Positions 5,212 to 5,510 of a DNA stretch of 5,510 bases are shown here, in pieces. The notes beneath the pieces are model-generated. The model did not search any database and was not told the DNA's origin. It saw only the letters and a list, made by a program, of their open reading frames with translations. Source of the stretch: an uncultured Paraburkholderia sp. (GTDB lineage Bacteria; Pseudomonadota; Gammaproteobacteria; Burkholderiales; Burkholderiaceae). The stretch lies in the NCBI GenBank assembly GCA_937917025.1, contig CALFSF010000343.1:1-5510 (forward strand), given 5' to 3'. Within the stretch, counting starts at the first letter, position 1. Every line of letters starts with the position of its first letter. Both the position numbers and the translations under genes were made by a program.

Positions 5212-5340
5212 TAGGATTCGTCGAATAATTCTGCTGGAAGGACGGCGGCGAGCGCTATCGACTGAAGGACAGGAGAAAGACGGGACAAAGAGACACGGGT
5301 GCAAACGCTAAAGCCGCGCGCAGGGATACGCTGGATATCG

Positions 5341-5395
5341 GGTGCGCACCATCGCTTGAATCATGGATTCCAGCGATGGAGACAGGCGGCGCACC
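5341..5395. terminator. 55-nt three-part hairpin, possible end of the upstream gene
   Basis: GGTGCGC (5341-5347) pairs with GCGCACC (5389-5395). Inside it CCATCGCT (5349-5356) pairs with AGCGATGG (5372-5379), and inside that GAATC (5358-5362) pairs with GATTC (5366-5370) around an ATG loop. The only interruptions are an asymmetric internal loop (one base against nine) and one T-C mismatch. It begins 12 nt downstream of the TAG at 5408-5410 on the minus strand, the usual place for a transcript-ending or 3'-stabilising structure. There is no T-tract on either strand, so the terminator role is inferred. Confidence 0.45.
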
Positions 5396-5407
5396 GGTAC
5401 AAAACCA

Positions 5408-5510
5408 CTACTGACGGACGAGATCCGACAGCCAGTTCGCCATGGACGACTTCTGCGAAAGGATGGCTTCACAAACGAGTCTGGTTTCAAAGAAACCACC
5501 CGCTTCGGCT
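5408..5510 (-). CDS. Possible C-terminal fragment of an upstream gene
   Basis: A minus-strand frame enters from the right edge and ends at TAG 5408-5410, giving 33 residues; it includes GGFFETRLVCEAILSQ and ends in WLSDLVRQ. The composition is protein-like and the hairpin 5341-5395 lies just after the stop, which supports a real gene end. Third-position G/C is lower (21 of 33 codons) than in the operon genes, which weakens the case. I do not recognise the protein. It is 289 bp upstream of the ligase start and is probably a separate transcription unit. A competing frame (5499-5308) looks less protein-like. Confidence 0.35.
   Translation of the reverse strand, partial: AEAGGFFETRLVCEAILSQKSSMANWLSDLVRQ

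Larger units (their letters stand above)
5119..5407. other. Intergenic control region upstream of the operon
   Basis: About 290 bp without a supported gene. The part nearest the operon (about 5161-5230) is clearly more AT-rich than the rest of the window and contains the predicted promoter plus three palindromes (5163-5184, 5199-5208, 5216-5226). The part from 5240 to 5340 shows nothing I can name. A strong hairpin follows at 5341-5395. The short open frames crossing the region on both strands lack ribosome-binding sites and protein-like composition. Confidence 0.6.

Noticed and set aside
5120..5499. Short open frames of 63 codons on each strand in the promoter region
   Set aside because: No ribosome-binding site, Arg-rich shadow-like composition, and overlap with the promoter palindromes or the 55-nt hairpin.
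1..5510. tRNA or rRNA genes, CRISPR arrays, insertion sequences
   Set aside because: No transposase, no regularly spaced repeats, and no tRNA-like structure found by eye on either strand.

Overview
The window is high-GC DNA with strong G/C preference at third codon positions. The protein types (a catabolic acyl-CoA ligase / enoyl-CoA hydratase / CaiB-type CoA-transferase set beside an XdhC/CoxI-type molybdenum-enzyme maturation factor) fit a beta-proteobacterium of the Burkholderia/Paraburkholderia/Cupriavidus type. That placement is inferred from composition and gene content; there is no rRNA or other taxonomic marker here.

Layout: the last 21 codons of an unidentified plus-strand gene (1-66) converge on a minus-strand gene block. 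Read in the direction of transcription (right to left), that block is an AMP-forming acyl-CoA synthetase (5118-3562), an enoyl-CoA hydratase (3528-2683) and a CaiB/BaiF-family class III CoA-transferase (2602-1496). A 368-bp intergenic stretch (1128-1495) follows, then an XdhC/CoxI-family protein (1127-105). The right edge may hold the last 33 codons of another minus-strand gene (5510-5408), followed by a strong hairpin and an AT-rich promoter/operator region for the synthetase-hydratase-transferase operon.

Function: the three operon genes match the logic of pathways such as bacterial carnitine metabolism (CaiC ligase, CaiD hydratase, CaiB transferase). A carboxylic acid would be activated with ATP and CoA, its 2,3-enoyl-CoA form hydrated, and CoA moved between product and substrate. 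The substrate cannot be read from the sequence. No acyl-CoA dehydrogenase, thiolase or hydroxyacyl-CoA dehydrogenase lies in the window, so any complete pathway needs genes elsewhere. The XdhC-like protein would serve a molybdenum hydroxylase that is also outside the window; its link to the operon is positional only.

Points that stand out: (i) the CoA-transferase keeps the His and Glu typical of alpha-methylacyl-CoA racemase-like members but has Ala/Ser where the catalytic Asp is expected; (ii) a 73-nt, almost fully paired hairpin lies immediately upstream of the XdhC ribosome-binding site and pairs better as plus-strand RNA; (iii) a 22-bp near-perfect palindrome overlaps the predicted operon promoter, with a second palindrome 30 bp away; (iv) the ligase has unusual residues in two core adenylation motifs. 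I see no mobile element, CRISPR array, tRNA or rRNA. No feature here amounts by itself to a clearly new biological system.
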